The position numbers and the translations under genes were made by a program. 64,000 nucleotides of DNA, from the NCBI GenBank assembly GCA_019843655.1, contig JACDQD010000004.1:24873872-24937871 (forward strand), written 5' to 3'. Of the stretch, positions 11,457 through 22,480 are shown in pieces. The stretch's first letter is position 1, and each line of letters opens with the position of its first letter. Source of the DNA: Lethocerus indicus (taxonomy: Eukaryota; Arthropoda; Insecta; Hemiptera; Belostomatidae). Below the pieces are notes generated by a model, which saw only the letters and a list, made by a program, of their open reading frames with translations, had not been told where the DNA came from and did not search any database.

Positions 11457-13085
11457 GTAAGTCTTTATCTAAATATGAGCATATTTAAAAAGTAATTAAT
11501 AGAAGTAATCGTCCTTGTCCTATACGATGTCTATCTTTTCTTAATACGCGTAAAATTCCGATTCGTAACTTCGTTTTAAACCCAGCGTAAGGTTTTAGAT
11601 TTCAATCGATTGTAAATGGCTTGGACATTTATAAGGCATGGAATTTGGGGAAATTAGTTCAACTTAAAACAGAAAAACAATGCGATGAAATATACAAAAA
11701 CAATTGAGCCCACTCTTACTGAAATTGCTACATTTCTTTCTAATCTGGAGAAACAGATACACCTAGTAGCAGTGTATGAAATGTCGTGAGGCATTTCAAT
11801 GATGTCGGGACGGCCCATTTCTTGCTTTATTTCACTATTCGTCGCCAATAAGAATGTAAAGGGAGAGAATGTACGAAAGAAAGAGTTATTATACGGTTTT
11901 CGTTAAAATACGGAGGGAAATGAATCATGGCCTTTTTAACTCTTTAATACCGCCCTATTTTCCTGTCTGTCCAGATAGCGACATAAGTTGTTTCTTTCCG
12001 AGTAAGGAGGAAATGTTGGTTCCATACATACAAAAATAAACATTCCTAATGCCACAGTATCGTAAACAGGAAAGGGGATAGATGAAGGACTTCACATGTG
12101 TTTTGCTGCAAGCGATACTTGGAAACGTTTATCTTATAAGTACGTCTTGGCTACCATAGTCTCAATTTGTAAATTAAGGTGAACATTACACCTAACAACT
12201 ACTTACACGATTACTTTCTTCCTTCTGGGCTGAAAACTTCTCGGGATTGTTGGGAAAACCTTTTACCATTACATTTTTACTATATCATCTATTTGGTCAT
12301 CGTTAAAATAACGTCCACGTGACTTCAACACAACTTGCCTCCTTCCTTTTTGATTGATAATTAACCCTCCGCCACGGCATTGGCGACTAATGCACTTAAT
12401 TTCGAAGCACTTATCTCGGTCTCGTGATAGAAATGGAAATGGTGGCCTGGCCAGGATACAACGACCTCGGGGGACCCGATATCGATTGTGTTTGGGCGGA
12501 ATGGCATTGCTATTGAAGGGAAACATCTGTCGGAGACACGCGAGCCGCGGCTCAGAAAAACCCATGTGCCGTATAATAAACATTTAAGACTGATTGTCTT
12601 CCAGGCCGTTAACAATGCACGGGGTTTAATGTCTTTTCAGCGGTTCATTATTCACAATGGGACGTCGCGGCCATTATGTAGTAATGCCTCTCTACTAATT
12701 TATCGGTGATTTATACCATCTTCCTGTTAATCTTGTTTCTGAAGACGGCCTTTGAATTTTTAGTTAATATTAATTTAGTTCGTTGCACTCTATTCTATAT
12801 TTTACAGTTTGATAATTTGTGCGATTGTCTGTCTCCCCTCGCTTTGGCCTTTTCGACTTCTCGTTATCATCGGTAATAATATTAACTCAGTTAGTGCTCA
12901 GTACGACCGGTGAAGACTCCTGTCGGTGCTATCATTTCAGTGGTAATTTTTTTTAGTTCATTCACCTCGCTTGACCTTGTTGGTCTGCACTGATACTGCC
13001 TAGCGATTGGGCCTTTATAATTAAGGTCTGAATAAATTATTTCATCATCTTTGGTTCCATTGGTTAAGGATTTAACCTTTTCCAA
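11457..13085. other. Non-coding stretch with a multi-frame open patch
   Basis: At about 12270-12710 four frames on both strands are open together (for example 12269-12583 minus and 12354-12587 plus). This is what a GC-balanced patch does by chance and is not evidence of coding. Two short TTCGG/CGGGGG blocks sit at 12465-12485. Elsewhere the sequence is AT-rich and unremarkable. Confidence 0.4.
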
Positions 13086-13220
13086 CCCGCCGTCTTGAGG
13101 CGTTCGCATTGGCTACCGGCGGTGGGAGAAAACTCGCAGAGGGAAAGCAGAATCCACATGTCCGGAAATAATGGGTGGGTGGGAAAAACCCCTTTCTGCG
13201 AATTGCCTGAGCGCAGAAAA
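13086..13220 (+). repeat. Dispersed repeat family 2, copy 1
   Basis: Aligns by eye over about 120 bases with 18950-19070. Shared blocks are GAGGCGTTCGC, then CGGCGGTGGGAGAAA, then CTCGCAGAGGGAAA, then a GGGAAAAACCCC-like block, then GAATT followed by CAGCGC/GAGCGC and AAAA. Both copies lie in the same orientation about 5.9 kb apart. No terminal inverted repeats or tail are seen. Confidence 0.55.
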
Positions 13221-13287
13221 GTGCAGCCGTTGGACAATCGCTGGCCCGAAGAGCCACTCGATTGCCACCCGACATAAACAGATAATC

Positions 13288-13316
13288 ATTAATATACTTG
13301 CTACGAGTATATTAAT
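13288..13316. repeat. 11-bp inverted repeat with 7-base loop
   Basis: ATTAATATACT pairs perfectly with AGTATATTAAT across TGCTACG. The stem is nearly all A/T. It begins an AT-rich palindromic stretch up to about 13560, which also contains TTATCGTAA...TTACGATAA (about 13457-13496). Confidence 0.55.
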
Positions 13317-13827
13317 ATTAATACACAAGATTATAACGTAATAATCACAATTGGGTTATTCATTAAAGAGACCATCTACGATAGATAGCTGTAGTAACGT
13401 AACCATGAAATTAGATTACACGATACGATTAAAATCGAATGGGTCATTTTATTAATATATTATCGTAACATTTATTAATATTTAATCAATTACGATAAGG
13501 CTAATAGTGTTACTCAAATAAAACACGGATAGTTTTATTAATCGATATATATCCGAATATATGGTTTATAAAAATTCATTCGAATTCGTTATCAAGCCCT
13601 GGCGATCCGCCGTATCGATTCGCATTTCTTTCTGCCGACGTTCGATATGGTGGGAGAAGGCCTCGCGTTCTGACCTCTCGGTGTTTTTAATTCATTTTTT
13701 CGCCCAATTAAAAAATAGAAGTACGGCTATCGGGGACATTAAAAAATAACGGGCCTTGTAAATTGTAACGTTTATCTGGTTTGACCCAACGGCCGGGAAA
13801 ACATGGGGTGTTGCTCAATTCCGCAAC
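13317..13827. other. AT-rich stretch, then a GC-richer shoulder
   Basis: Sequence to 13560 is dominated by TTATTAAT-type motifs. A plus frame at 13561-13749 starts at ATG but shows no motif or splice support. Nothing else is recognised. Confidence 0.4.
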
Positions 13828-13886
13828 AACATGGCGGAGATATGTACGCTTCATTAAAAACGGTGATGGATCGACTCAGCCGCCAT
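13828..13886. promoter_or_regulatory. Paired Pho/YY1-like sites
   Basis: AACATGGCGG (13828-13837) and CCGCCAT followed by TCTT (13880-13890) are opposite-facing matches to the GCCAT core bound by YY1/Pleiohomeotic. They lie about 50 bases apart in a GC-richer patch. In insects Pho sites mark Polycomb response elements, and YY1 sites also mark promoters. The match is to a short core only. Confidence 0.2.
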
Positions 13887-13887
13887 T

Positions 13888-14363
13888 CTTATCTCGCCGA
13901 TGGGACTCACTCGGCTGCCACGATAGCGATGCTGTACTCCGCTTAGACACTTACACAGGAAAGTTTCCAGATTCATTTTTAACCTAGATTTCTCTTATAG
14001 GAACCGGAATCACCACTTCTGTCAGTATTTCACTACAGACACCTAACCATCACTCTAAAAAATTGAGAGGATAGCTACTCTATCGTTATAATTACCTTCA
14101 TAGAGGATGATAATACCTGTATACCGGACCATTCAGACTTTTCGGTAATCGTTCGAATTTTCCGACGTGCTCGGGAGAACTGTACGAAAAAGGAGGCCGA
14201 GTGTAAGTAGGGGGGAGGTTGCTATTTGCTTCACGAAGGGCCGTTTATCGAAATGAGGACGGCCGGCGAACCCCGCTCCACGCCAATTCCAAATGAAGAC
14301 ACGAAAAACTGCTTTTATGACCGCCACTACCCGACAGTTTTTCATTTCCCACCACACAAACTA
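13888..14363. other. Non-coding stretch
   Basis: Balanced to AT-rich composition with short overlapping frames on both strands at 14133-14477. No motif is recognised. Confidence 0.4.
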
Positions 14364-14396
14364 CATGCTTACTACATCGTCCCAGTAGTAAGCATG
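14364..14396. repeat. Perfect 12-bp hairpin with 9-base loop
   Basis: CATGCTTACTAC and GTAGTAAGCATG are exact reverse complements separated by ATCGTCCCA. Stems of 12 with a loop this short are expected only about 0.04 times by chance in a window of this size, so the structure is likely meaningful (RNA hairpin, palindromic binding site or relic of an inverted-repeat element). The stem is too short for an animal microRNA precursor. Confidence 0.65.
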
Positions 14397-15017
14397 AGAC
14401 GTCCCAAATTGAAATTAATTTATGCCGTTCATACAGGAATTATATTGTACAGAAAGGTCTCAAGTAATATTCTTTAAAAAGTTAATCTAAATATTAAGAG
14501 TTAATTTCCAAACTCTTAAAGATTAACATTGTATTACAGACAAAATGGAATTAAACAATTGAAGCGAGCGTCGAAACTGTGAAATGCATAGGAAGTAAAA
14601 CAATGTCGAAGAAAAAATGAGAATCATATCAGCAATTCTTCTAAATGTCTTTTTAAAAGCCTTTCATTTCTAAGTCATTTCTAATTAATTATTTTAGACC
14701 GGATGGGATCCAAGCATATTCACGTTTACCTTTTTTCCCTTCTGCCATTTAGTGCATTACAACCCACTAGATCGATAAGAGCACCTAAAAAAATACATAA
14801 ACAATAAATCACTCTACGATACTAGCTCCACAGTCTAATACGACTACTGCTGGTATAGAGTAAATATAGAACTAGAAGCGAGCGTTCGGTAGTCTGATTT
14901 ATTCGAATCGTTAAATTTCCTGGTCGGTGAGGGCGGATAAGAAATTAGGGTAGTATCTAAGGGCGGGGGTAGTTGGCTGCGGGTTATTAAGGATTATTAT
15001 GTATGTTGACTGGTGTA
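14397..15017. other. AT-rich non-coding stretch
   Basis: Nothing is recognised between 14397 and 14950. From 14950 G-runs begin (GGGCGGGGG near 14962) leading into the G/C structure at 15018. Confidence 0.45.
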
Positions 15018-15061
15018 GGGGGGAGGGGGACAAGCCCCAACCCCAGCCCCCCCTCACCCCC
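15018..15061 (-). other. G-run/C-run inverted repeat with G-quadruplex potential
   Basis: The plus strand has G6-A-G5 (15018-15029) followed by four C-runs of 4, 4, 7 and 5 (15035-15061) with spacers of 2 to 3 bases. On the minus strand these C-runs are a canonical four-run G-quadruplex motif. The first G block can instead pair with the last C blocks to form a hairpin. Two competing structures in 45 bases is uncommon. Confidence 0.7.
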
Positions 15062-15734
15062 TATCTGGCCGCCGATCTGGTAATTGCCCGGGATCGATGC
15101 CCCCGCCACCACCACCAGCTATCACGCTACCCGCCCCGATAAACACGTGTTTTTAGTACCCCGTCAAGACTGCGGGGAACTTTGATGACCGTGACCACTA
15201 TCGATGATGGTGAACGCTCCCGACTTGGCAGTAAAGGCTTAATCCCTTGCGAAGTCCGCTCCAGAATGGGAAGATCGATTTTAGGAAAGGGATCGGTAAT
15301 AGGGTCCCGCGTAGCTCTGATGGTAAGGAGTAAACCTACCAATATGCAATCCTAAGCAGTTACTCGACTTACTCCTGTAGAAATTCTCGTTTATAAAACT
15401 GATAACAAGGTACTCCAAGTGCCTTCTTTTTATGTACTATCCATCTTGACAACTCGAGAACAAGTCGGTTTACAAGAGCGTATTTTCATAAAAAAAGGGC
15501 AAAAGGGAGATCCTCAGGGAATGAAAGAAGGATCGCGCTAAACTTTACATGTTATTTCCATTTAGGACAGAGTCTATAATATTGTAATAATCGTATATCA
15601 TTAGGGGATAATCCGTTTTTCCCTAATAAAATATATTACGGCAAACGAAGCTATTAATAAGGTGTATTTATTACGGAGATGGGGCTAAATTGATGGACCC
15701 AGCGGTCTGGAATTTTCTTCTGGGTTGGTCCCCG
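15062..15734. other. GC-rich then AT-rich non-coding stretch
   Basis: A minus frame at 15127-15342 (71 codons) runs through the GC-rich part and shows nothing recognisable. The rest is featureless. Confidence 0.4.
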
Positions 15735-15768
15735 GGTAGCCGGCGATCGATCATCGGCCCCGGCTACC
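15735..15768. repeat. GC-rich hairpin, 9+4 bp
   Basis: GGTAGCCGG pairs with CCGGCTACC, and inside it CGAT pairs with ATCG around a five-base loop, leaving a three-base bulge (GCC) on the right arm. The structure is stable and GC-rich within an island at 15715-15785. Confidence 0.55.
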
Positions 15769-15822
15769 GAATCGGGTCCGCCGCACGATAAATCCTGTCC
15801 TGAAAAAATAAAATAAAACTCC

Positions 15823-15866
15823 TTCCTCTCTCCTCGCTCCTCTCCTCTCTCTCTCTCTCTCTCTTT
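15823..15866 (+). repeat. (CT)n pyrimidine tract
   Basis: A CT-rich tract ends in an uninterrupted CT run from about 15842 and then T5. It is a simple repeat. It makes short glutamate/arginine-rich minus frames (15654-15952) that are artefacts of the repeat. Confidence 0.9.
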
Positions 15867-15869
15867 TTC

Positions 15870-16999
15870 CCACCTTTTTTCCCCGAAGAGATGAGCTTCC
15901 AGAGAATCGAGAGAACGCATTCGTCCTGCCCGCAGAAAATAATTATTTCCAATTATTTCACCAAAATTTAATTAGCTTAAATTATAAAAATTTACTGTAT
16001 TTAAGTCGTGCAATTAAGTGTGGTGAATTTTATTTTATTACAGTTTCTGATTCTTACAAAACCTGCTTGGATTTCAATATCATTGTATTGATATTGGTTA
16101 GGATTGTGTGTCCGTTCTCTGACTTTGGCGAATCTATTGTGGCTAGGAATAATGTGAATACGGAGGTTTCGTCAGCATAGTGATATGAAGGTGGTGGAAT
16201 AATTGTTGGTACAATTTTACAACTTTATATGAACGATATTTTGCAGATTTTTTAAAAGTGACATTTCTTTTACCGTAAGTCGTTATGATCACATATTGTC
16301 GTCTTTTCGACGTATTACATCCCCTACAGGCATCTCACGAATTACTGTAGTGAGTTGGATATGCGGGACTTACTGGGGGAGTGAGGACTAGGCGTCTGAG
16401 AGGCGGGCGGATTAACGAAGTTTCGGCTCAATTCTTGGGTTCGCCTGCACAATGGAGTCTAATAAGGGGAGGAGGGTCTCAATTACCTGCGGTAGGGCCC
16501 TCGCAAGGGTTATTACGCGGAATTTGAAGTCAAATCCACCTTCGGTTTATCTAATCTGAGTATGCCGACTTGGAAATGAATTTCCAAGGAAAACGGCGGC
16601 CTGTATATTGTGGAATTCCCTGATGCCTTCCATTCTATCACGAACAAGCTTAATTCCAGGCAATTAGGAGGGCTTATTTCTAACCACGGTTTTGCTACAG
16701 AAAACAAATTTATTTTTATAGAAGTCAAAAATATATTTATTTATCAATCCTTCAGGCTTAAAAGATTCGCTGGCACGCTTCTACAAAATTATGGCTTACT
16801 GGTCCCACTAATACATAAAATTCAATGGGCATTGTCCTAAGAGCTGATGAGACTATGTAGAATCCAACAGTGTCTCAATACTGTGGACCCCACTGGGATA
16901 CCGCATCATAATCCTAGGTTAAACGATAGGTCATGCCGCTAAAGAATGTGAAATACCAAAACTATGTAGTGGAACAAGACTGTGCGTTAAGAAGCCTTT
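15870..16999. other. Non-coding stretch
   Basis: AT-rich to 16330, then a G-rich patch at 16370-16510 (GGGGGAGTGAGG, GGCGGGCGG). Two opposite short frames at 16513-16840 lack any motif. No repeat is recognised. Confidence 0.4.
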
Positions 17000-17098
17000 A
17001 CTAATAATAACTAGGAAGGAGAAAGGAGAAACTGTGTTCATCCCGCGTACACCGTTAATAACTACCGACATGCCATTCAACTTTAAAACGCTTCAATC
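17000..17098 (+). repeat. Dispersed repeat family 3, copy 1
   Basis: Aligns by eye with 46424-46516. Shared blocks: ATAATAA(T)GACT/AACT, a GGAAGGAG-like purine run, TGTGTTCATCCCGCG, CCGTTAAT, then TGCCATTCAACT and AAAA.GCTTCAAT. This copy has about 12 extra bases (TAACTACCGACA) between CCGTTAA and TGCCATTC. The 15-base block TGTGTTCATCCCGCG is identical in both copies. Confidence 0.6.
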
Positions 17099-17691
17099 TC
17101 AAGTTAGGCCGACATTCGCCATGGCAATTAACAAGGCCAATGGAGAATGTATAAAGTCCGCAAGTATTAATTAAAAATCTCAACATTTTTTCTATGGGCA
17201 GTTATATGTTGCCGTTCCAGAGTGGGCCTCTGAATGCTTGGGTCAATAAATGCATTTAGTTTTTATTGTTTTTATCACTCTTCTAACCAAAGTCAATCTC
17301 ACCAATCACCATCCCTTACAGCCAGTGTAATACCAGGCACACGCACATGTTTGATTCGTTACAAAATACTGTACAAAGTACAAGCAGCCTCTATCACCCA
17401 AGGCCCTCAGAAGCCCGCACACAGCTAGTAATAAATATAACGATTATAATGCAGTGTTGAATAGCCGTTTTCGTTGTTCGAGAAGCTGCTCTCGGCCGGG
17501 GTCCAGTGCGAAGGGCGAAGAGCGCGCCCTAATTACAATTCCGTGGTTTATCGCGATGGCCCGTAACTGCAGTTGTTTATTCAGAAGAGCTGTTATACAG
17601 AGCCCGCTCTTGTTGGACTCTCCAAAATTAGATTCGGATATTAATGACACGCAACTTTGTGCCCGGTCGAAAAGGAAATGAGCATCGCGTA
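17099..17691. other. Non-coding stretch
   Basis: Two opposed frames at 17444-17776 (minus) and 17454-17681 (plus) overlap in a GC-balanced patch with no motif. The minus one ends near a C12 run. I treat both as chance. Confidence 0.4.
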
Positions 17692-17703
17692 CCCCCCCCC
17701 CCC
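17692..17703 (+). repeat. C12 homopolymer
   Basis: An uninterrupted run of twelve C residues. It is a likely site of sequencing or replication slippage. Confidence 0.95.
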
Positions 17704-17797
17704 ATAGGGACTCGTCCTCGTTCCGGCTTTCGACCGTATTCAAATTAGAAGCGGCGATCAAGAATTTATGGCCCATCGGGCGAATAGTTGGACGACC

Positions 17798-17807
17798 TGA
17801 TTAATCA
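17798..17807. promoter_or_regulatory. TGATTAATCA palindrome, Exd/PBX-Hox-like site
   Basis: The sequence is a perfect 10-bp palindrome matching the TGATTAAT form of the composite Extradenticle/Hox site. It lies beside a TTTATGGCC motif (17765-17773), which resembles posterior-Hox preferred TTTATGG. Both are short; a regulatory role is a guess. Confidence 0.2.
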
Positions 17808-18373
17808 ATAGCAGAATTAAGGAATAGAAAAAAGAGAGAGGGGGGGAAGCGGTGACGGAAGGAGAATGAAAGGAATGGGGCTCAAGTATGTGTATCGTCT
17901 TTTCACCCAGATTCATTGCGATTTACCAGGTTTAAACCAATGGCTATTCCACTCCTGCAGTTTTTCGTCGAAGGGAGGAACCGTTAGCGCTCATATTTTA
18001 GTCTGAGTTTAATTAGCAGCGATAATATCTAGTGGGAAAAATAAATTGTATTGTAAAAGTGTGTGGCAGGTAGTACTGAAAGGATTCCCTTAACACATGT
18101 CAAACATTAGTGAACTGAAATAAATGCTAATAATAGTAGTGATAGTAGTGCCTGTACCATACTGTTTTATCGAATAATAGAAAAAATACCCAACTTTTTC
18201 AGTTTATTTTTTCTCATCGTCGGTTTTACGTCAGTTGCGATTACATAACCGCGTCGTAAAAGGTACACGTCTCCGAGTACCTTCTCGTGTCGCAGTCGGA
18301 CGGGCAACAGGTTGTAGTGAAACTGGTTGGGAGAGTGGTGCTGGTGGAGGCTGAGCAGAGGAGTCGACGGATG
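17808..18373. other. Non-coding stretch
   Basis: A G-rich purine patch at 17830-17880 (AAAAAAGAGAGAGGGGGGG) is the only notable content. The rest is AT-rich. Confidence 0.4.
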
Positions 18374-18410
18374 GAGAAAGAAAGAAAGAAGGAAAGAAAG
18401 AAAGGGGGGG
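18374..18410 (+). repeat. (AAAG)n purine microsatellite ending in G7
   Basis: About eight AAAG/GAAA units with one G insertion run into seven G residues. It is pure purine on this strand. Confidence 0.9.
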
Positions 18411-18949
18411 CTATAGGATGGGAAAGAGGCTGTGCGCTCCAGATGTCGGCGGTGGCGGAGCTCTAATTAATGTGGCCCATGTGTGGAGGCTCCCCTACCT
18501 GACACCACGCCCAGGGCACACTAGTCCGATCCGTTTCTGCCTTCTATTGGACCGATAGGGACGGAGATATTGTGTCGGATACTGTATTCATGTTCAAATA
18601 ACCACCCCTGCCGGGTACAGTGGGAAACGTCGTTGAAACAGTTAAGAACATCGTTCAAAGGGATACATTTAAATCCACCATATATCCTTATTCTAATGTA
18701 ATCATCCTTCAAATGAAATCACAAGAAAAACATTTCATAACATCGTTTGTACTGTTCGTTCTGCCAACAATCGCGCATGTGATCTTTAGCTCGACCGGTT
18801 TGGGTTCTGGCCTTCCGGAAGCAATATAGCGAGGCACTGTTACCGATAAAGCACAACCACCCACGCGGCTGAGATAAACCAGGGGACAGTTTTTCATTTG
18901 TTTAGTTCATTCTCCTCTTTTGGGAGACTCTCCTCGTTTCCGAGCTAAG
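18411..18949. other. Non-coding stretch
   Basis: GC-balanced at 18411-18520. Short frames on both strands at 18521-18897 carry no motifs. Nothing else is recognised. Confidence 0.4.
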
Positions 18950-19070
18950 CCCACGAGGAGGCGTTTGCGTCTCCTATTGACGGTGGGGGAAACTTCGCAG
19001 AGGGAAAACCTTAATACCTTAATACTTTAGGAAAGAAACCCACCTTCGGAATTATCACAGCGCTGCAAAA
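18950..19070 (+). repeat. Dispersed repeat family 2, copy 2
   Basis: Partner of 13086-13220. It contains GAGGCGTTTGCG, GACGGTGGGGGAAA, CTTCGCAGAGGGAAAA, GAAAGAAACCCACC and GAATTATCACAGCGC. Inside it ACCTTAAT is followed by a second ACCTTAATACTT, a short tandem step absent from copy 1. Confidence 0.55.
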
Positions 19071-20096
19071 TTCTTCCATGACAACATCGTCTCGGGCTCA
19101 AAAAGCGTTTTAACGCCCATTGTTGTCACTAGGACTCTTCGGGAGGTTCAACCAGTCCACAGTGAAGCACAATTTCAAAACCACGTACTACAGCAGCCCT
19201 CCCAAAATCTGAGGCACAGGGCTATCGTTCCTGAGAAGGGCTCGGCTAGTCTTGTCCAGATGGTTGAATCCAGACTGAGAATTTGTCTTGTTTAAATGTT
19301 TGGCCTTGAGAGACTGGGAAGGCACGATGCGACGAACGTAATAATCGAAAGCCAAATGGAACGGAATGATTAAAATACAAATTCACTCATCAATATTAAA
19401 TCAAGTACACTATAGTATTTCCACTTTAAATTAAGATTCCACTTGTTGCCATAAACAAATATTCCTAAACATACCACAATAGAAGGTTTCTGAATTGGTA
19501 TGTCATGAAATTATTGCTTTTCTAAATAAGCTAGTCTTTGACGTCAATACATAATCAATAAATTGCGCTTCGGACATTTGGCCTGGCAAGGTTGAACGTT
19601 AATGACCCAGAAATTTAACGCAACTAAGAGACACAAATATACGAGACATTTTCCTAAACGGTTTATTCCAACGATAGAAATTGTCGCGGGTAGAATCGAT
19701 ATGTTGATATTTAATATAAATCTGGAGACGAAATATTTTAACTTTTATAGACGGAGACGTTATAAGACAACATTTTAATACGGGTTTATTAAGAAACTTG
19801 TAAATGAATATAAGTTGGAAGTAGTAACGCAATGTCAAAGAAAAGGGTGTTGTAGACTAATTTAAATAATTATTTTAACTTCTCAGTAATGTAGAATGAC
19901 GGCCCAAAATAAGAGAATGGTTACAAGAGCGATATGGTATGTACAGTATTACTACTTTGTCATGCCTGACTACTTTCAATGAAGATATTCTGTCCTTGTG
20001 CGGGAGTTTATGTGCGCAATACAAGTTACGTTTGGGACAACACTCCCTATTTTGTGGAGCCAACTAACAAAGTTTTTTTCTGTGACAACAGGACTG
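19071..20096. other. AT-rich non-coding stretch
   Basis: A possible degenerate tRNA-like B box (GGTTGAATCC, about 19262-19271) lacks a convincing A box. The minus frames at 19599-19838 and 19875-20063 are AT-rich and unremarkable. Confidence 0.4.
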
Positions 20097-20810
20097 CTAC
20101 TGAGCACTTGGGCTTTGAACACTAATGAAAAATTTGTATTGACATTTGAGAAAAACTGACTGCACCATAAAATAAATTATTCGACTCATTATATTGAAAC
20201 AGAGCCCGACAGGACGCATATTATCCCGCGACTGAATTCTGAAAACATAAACGGATTCTAGTCTGGTTTCGGGCATCCTTCTGGGGTTACGGTGTCCGCT
20301 CGTGGTCCTGGTTACGGCGTTAATTTTGTTAACCGAGATTTGGAAAACTTTCACCAATTGGACCCAGGTCGCATGCACAATATTCGAACTTAATTCCGAG
20401 CGTGGAATGTAAGCATCGGGACAAAGAGGGCGTCCTTCAAAAGTCATCGGCATCCAGACGCGCGTAAGAATTCGGCCGGGTTTACGAGAATCGGCCGAAC
20501 GAGGCGTCATGTGCCTGGCATAAAACTGTCGTGAGGAACAGGTTGTTGGATTTTCCACTTATCGAGCCCCCTCGACGGACTCCCCTATCCGACCATATGT
20601 ACGCCGTCCCAGGCGCACACGTGTGCCTTCAGACCCGCCAATGCATATGTATGAGGAGGCCCTCGGACACGACAGATACAGCGACACTCCAAATAATTGT
20701 TCGTGAAATACATTGAAACGCTCGGGGTATGCAGTTTCCGTGATTTGGGTTTTGCCTCTACCGAGCATAACAACCAGGACATGCGTAAACCTGTGATCAG
20801 TGGGCCTCAT
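20097..20810 (-). other. Longest open region: two same-frame stretches split by one TAA
   Basis: On the minus strand the frame is open from 20810 down to 20097, apart from one TAA at 20559-20561; that gives 83 codons and then 153 codons in the same frame. The second part begins with GTG, not ATG. The peptide is basic, with scattered cysteines and no domain I recognise. A 238-codon span with one stop is unlikely by chance in AT-rich DNA, though the local GC content softens this. It may be a decayed coding element, or a real exon cluster with a mutation or read-through. No splice sites were convincing. Confidence 0.15.
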
Positions 20811-21690
20811 GAAATAATAGGCGTTCCGGAAGTTTTTTCAAGTGTGTGAGACTCTACCCACCTTTCGTGTTAAACACCAGTTAATATTATAAGTCTAAAA
20901 ACGAGACAGAATAGAACAGCGTTTCCAAAACTTGAGGAAAGAAAATGGTTTTTCAGTATAACTTGGCGCCGACACATTCTAACATGGAATATTGGGAATT
21001 ACAGTAATTATAATAATTTACGAAGGAATGAATGCGGAAGGAAAATTCATGTGAAAAATCATTTAAATATAAAATAGATATGTCAAGAAAAACTAGAAAG
21101 TGAATTTTCCTATCTTATTTGATTCAACACCAAAAAACTTCTTTTGCATCACAAATTGGGCTTCATATTCACAGAAAATTATTTTCCTTCCCTCTCCCTC
21201 ACTTCCTCTCTCTCGAACTTTAATGTCAGATGTAATAATCAGAAATTTGAACTCATCAATTATTCTTTTCTGTTTAATATGTAATTTAAAGTATAGGAAT
21301 TATATACACATAATTACATTAAGTTACACTCCAAGCAACCCAACAGCACTCACTAATCCTAATTACCAAGAATGTCAAGACTACACATCTAATTAGGGAG
21401 CATTTTCACCATCTGGGACAAAACCCTTGGCAGGGATGGTGACAATGCCTTGTAATTGTTTTGTGTGTAGTTCACGCGTGGAAGTATCCTGTTGTAGGGT
21501 AGGGTCGCTGGACCCCATAGAAAAGTCCACCTCTGTACGGGCCCCCTTCGAGCCTGTAGGTGGAACAGGAAGGAGCCAGCGGGAGGGAGATTGAAAATGA
21601 AGAAGCGCGAGAAAGACAGAAGAGTTAACATGTGGCAATAAGCTAAACAGATGAATGCATCACTTAGATTAGGCAACAGTTTAAGCGTGT
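20811..21690. other. Non-coding stretch
   Basis: AT-rich to 21390. A patch of balanced composition at 21390-21680 keeps two minus frames open (21389-21676 and 21393-21638) with proline/serine-rich, featureless peptides. A CTTCCCTCTCCCTC pyrimidine run lies at 21187-21210. Confidence 0.4.
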
Positions 21691-21710
21691 GGCGGGGGCG
21701 GGGGCGGGAG
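21691..21710 (+). repeat. (GGGGGC)n hexamer tract
   Basis: GGCGGGGGCGGGGGCGGGAG holds overlapping GC-box (Sp/KLF-like) motifs and four G-runs able to form a G-quadruplex. The same hexamer appears in reverse orientation at 60871-60894. Confidence 0.8.
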
Positions 21711-22373
21711 AACGGACTGTACTGCCGGTCCTGAAAACATGCCGGCCCCCTCGCAACGGGTTTGGCCGCCCCGAGCTGAAACTTTATTTACGCCGAAAGG
21801 GTAGTAGCGGTAGTTATGACTATTTCCCATGTGGCGACACTTCGTTAGTGCGCTCTAGTGAAAGGATTCCGGCTGTTTTTTCGGCTACTGGAGCGCGGCA
21901 AATATAGGGGAAATAAAAAAAAAGGTACACATTTGATAGTCCAACGTAGCCTAGCGCTGAACAAATACACAAATTTATGTGTTGCTGACGTTAATCTTAT
22001 CGTCCCAGGGGTCAGGCCCGATGTCTTATCTTTGCCCGATGTCCTCATCCTGATAATTGATTTAGATACAGTTGTGTATTTTGACGAATCGATGTATCAT
22101 TGTGGCGAATGTTAGGGTTTTCCCAGCTGTGTTATAATATATATCTCCGTTTTATTTCTTAGTCCTTAGAATTTCGTTTTTGAATTGTTATTGATCCCAG
22201 TAACTGACCAGTAGATATTTTATGAAAGATAGGTTGTATTATCACGCGATTAATCGATGATTTTCAGTTTTCGGTATTGCTACAAAAATAAAGGCTGATA
22301 ATAATGGTGGATGTTATGAAATTTATTTACCAGTAATTAAAAATATATTAAAACTGGGGTTGTTATATTAAAG
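21711..22373. other. GC-rich shoulder then AT-rich stretch
   Basis: Overlapping frames at 21689-22115 on both strands have no motif. A TTTTTTTTTACC-type A-rich run sits at 21913-21925. From 22120 the sequence is AT-rich. Confidence 0.4.
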
Positions 22374-22480
22374 ACACAGAATTGTGTCGGGTTTACGAAT
22401 CTGTAAACCGTTTTTTGATATCTTATAACCACGTTGAGGAATTGCTAAATCCTTTCTTATTTATTTTTTTGTGTTAATAC
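22374..22480 (+). repeat. Dispersed repeat family 1, copy B
   Basis: ACACAGAATTGTGTCGGG leads into GTTTACGAATCTGTAAACC, then TTGATATCTTATAACCACGTTGAGGAATTG. This parallels the copies at 5468 and 29072. Here GTTTACGAATCTGTAAAC forms a perfect 6-bp stem with a six-base loop, a structure only partly kept in the other copies. The 3' part (ATTTATTTTTTTGTG) fits copy A loosely. Confidence 0.6.

Noticed and set aside
15654..15952. Glutamate/arginine-rich minus frames
   Set aside because: The composition comes from the (CT)n tract; there is no domain or start context.
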